64,000 nucleotides of DNA, taken from the NCBI GenBank assembly GCA_947561585.1, contig CANNZV010000257.1, positions 62,001-126,000 on the forward strand, written 5' to 3'. Shown one piece after another: positions 62,145 through 64,000 of this stretch. The translations under genes and the position numbers were made by a program. The notes below the pieces were generated by a model, which did no database searches, was not told the origin of the DNA, and worked only from the letters and a program-made list of their open reading frames with translations. How positions within the stretch are numbered: the stretch's first letter is position 1; the number at the start of each line of letters is the position of its first letter. This DNA is from Caprella mutica. Its lineage: Eukaryota; Arthropoda; Malacostraca; Amphipoda; Caprellidae.

Positions 62145-62277
62145 GTTCCGAGATATTGGACAGTTCAACAATTTCGATATTAAACAAATATATTTTTAGT
62201 TTAATTATATGAGTTAAACAAACAAAATGATACTTGAAATAAAACTATACCTTCAATAGTAGTTGAAGTAGGGCTCT
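62145..62277. repeat. Composite fragment of dispersed repeats
   Basis: It starts with agggtaagttccgag and attggacagttcaac (compare 9007 and 32930). From about 62214 it carries taaacaaacaaaatgatact...ccttcaatagtagttgaa, matching the right-arm segment of the CAGGGTG elements (39064-39115) but lacking the CAGGGTG end. Confidence 0.55.
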
Positions 62278-63519
62278 GTTTTTTGGGATAAATAATGATC
62301 AAGCATTTGCTTCGTAATTGATAACATAAGAAATATTCACGCTCAACTTTCTCTGTCCGACTTTCTATAAGATTAAATAGAAGAACAATGAAGAGATACG
62401 AACATAATTTCGTATTATTATTTATTACAGGTATTTAGGTACACTTTTTGGTACCTAATACTTTTTTTCGTAATGGTATTTAATTAACTATATTCAACTA
62501 TTTAGGTTATGACTATCAAATTTATTATGCTTTTGAATTATTCAGTAGTATCTTACTTTATTTTTTGCTTAGTCAGCTCAAAAAGTCGATGGGTATAGTG
62601 CAAAACCAACCTGAATGAATTAATTATATATTTTATGTACTATTATATATACATATATAATTAATTAATTATTATATAGTATAATGACTATATAGAACCA
62701 TATTAAAAAATATTCTGCAGTTTTATTTAAATTTCCCTATGTTATAATGAAAAGAAAAATAAAAAACTTGAAATATAGAGGACCTTCAAAAGGATTTTCA
62801 GATTGGAATACTATCATAATTATTATTCCGAATTATTTACAAGAATATTGAAAATTATTTCGTTAAGAATACTATTGAAATACTTTATTTTATGAATATC
62901 TTTGAAGGATATCTTAGCGAATACTATAACTCTTAATCCAGAAATGCTCCCTCGTATAAGATTTCAAATAGTATCCAAATATAATGTTACAGGAAAATCC
63001 ACTTATCATTAATTTGTGGATGGAAATATGGAGGGAATATTAAGATATTAATGGAATATCCCAAGAATGAATCCTTCATACATTGATATTTGTACAGTAG
63101 TTATATGAATTTTATGAACTTCTAATCTAAATTTTATCTGTCTATAAAACAGACTAGCTGCTAACCGTACAACGAAAACTACGAAAAACAAGGACAATTA
63201 ATAGGTAATTTGTGAAATTCCTTGTGCGTTATATATTCTATTTAATGAAAATACATTATTGAAACGGAAGTGAAATTAATATATAATGCAGTATATTAGA
63301 CAACTGTGATAGATAGCAGTAATTTCTATTCACCGTAGCAGCATTGTTACACGTAGGACATAACAAAAAAATTTTCTCCAAATCTATAGGTATTTAAACA
63401 TTATCATATCATATTTCTGATTGTTCGTTCGTTAGTTCCTTAGTTAGTTAGTTCATACATATGTCACGCTCTGAAAAAAGATATCTTCAGGATAATCGTC
63501 GGAATAACAAAAATTTTGA
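62278..63519. other. AT-rich DNA with one short dispersed repeat
   Basis: Positions 62428-62494 repeat the ttggtacctaat...taatggtatttaa block of 46973-47037. Otherwise nothing was recognised. Confidence 0.5.
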
Positions 63520-63900
63520 TTTAAAAAATCCAGATAACAGATTTCCGGATAACATGAAAATCTGAGTAATATAAAAACCCAAACAACTGAGAAAACCAAT
63601 TATTCTGAAAAACCGAATAAACCGGAAATTCCGAAAAACCGGAAAACCCGAAAAAGGAAAAACAAGAAAAATTACAAATCCGTAAAATCGAAAAAAACCT
63701 ATAAATACATAACACCGAATTTTTTTTTATTATATTTTATAATATTCGAAAGCTGAAATCAAATAGAAAAAATGAGGACTAAATTCGGAAAACTGAAAAA
63801 TTGGGAAAATCGAAAAATTCAAAATCCAAAAAATCAGGAATAACTGAAAAATCGAAAAAATTCAGAACCAGAATAAAAAAAAATTAATCGGAGAACAAAA
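63520..63900. repeat. Degenerate short-unit repeat (aaaaccggaaa type)
   Basis: Purine-rich units of about 9-14 bases (gaaaaaccggaaaacccg and variants) with interspersed atccagataacagatttccg at the left edge, which is the reverse complement of motifs at 14160-14311. The two regions belong to the same decayed repeat class. Confidence 0.55.
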
Positions 63901-64000
63901 TAATTCTCAAAAACTAGAAAAAGTGACCAATAAAACTAGATTTTCAACGTTTCTAGCCACAGTTTTTTGGGTTGAAATACAAATCGAATTTTATTAAAAA

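Overview
The window looks like AT-rich, gene-poor DNA (intergenic or deep intronic) from a metazoan nuclear genome. I found no intact conventional gene, no rRNA, and nothing prokaryotic: no operons, ribosome-binding sites or dense ORFs. At this base composition, open frames of about 60 to 100 codons are expected by chance in 64 kb, so I treat almost all of them as noise. The mix of TA-target mariner/Tc1 remnants, a THAP finger, a non-LTR reverse transcriptase remnant, TTAA-flanked miniature elements and fold-back elements suggests an arthropod. A copepod such as a salmon louse is possible, but that is a weak inference from family resemblance only.

Layout. 0-8.4 kb: a small MITE (2992-3239), a 22-bp tandem array (4433-4696), two inverted transposase C-terminal remnants (6860-6940 and 7533-7613), and the first TTAA-flanked element (7879-8390). 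8.4-19 kb: two copies of a GAAGG-ended repeat rich in tttgacc (11.66-13.06 kb), a candidate TATA promoter with a 25-codon membrane micro-ORF (15665-15789), a decayed reverse transcriptase (16868-17600), and a TTAA element nested inside a relative (17812-18778). 19-32.5 kb: a fold-back element (20538-21518), a long featureless stretch, a CAGGGTG element (28341-29130), an eroded THAP finger (29379-29708), a 1.9-kb satellite with a 22-to-44-bp higher-order structure (29899-31775), and a Tc1 transposase fragment (32033-32440). 34.6-46.4 kb: two more CAGGGTG fold-backs, a fold-back with a perfect 8-bp target duplication (37240-38282), a long-TIR MITE (42851-43089), another TTAA element (44726-45208) and several 15-16-bp arrays. 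47-64 kb: duplicated 51-bp arrays with a tRNA-like sequence between them and a second repeat class, two more fold-backs (50198-51304, 52966-54246), the fifth TTAA element (57309-57777), an internally deleted mariner transposase (58375-59031), and a very strong hairpin carrying TGACGTCA sites (59565-59795).

How it fits together. Three non-autonomous transposon systems dominate. (1) TTAA-flanked, CCCTAATGAGTTTG-ended elements behave like piggyBac-derived MITEs. (2) TA-flanked CAGGGTG elements have long inverted arms. (3) Fold-backs have arms capped by inverted arrays of 15-16-bp units, ends near GGTGTAC and 8-bp target duplications, as in hAT elements. The most unusual observation is that several unrelated 15-16-bp unit sequences occur in the same architecture of system 3. 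No active transposase for any of the three is present here.
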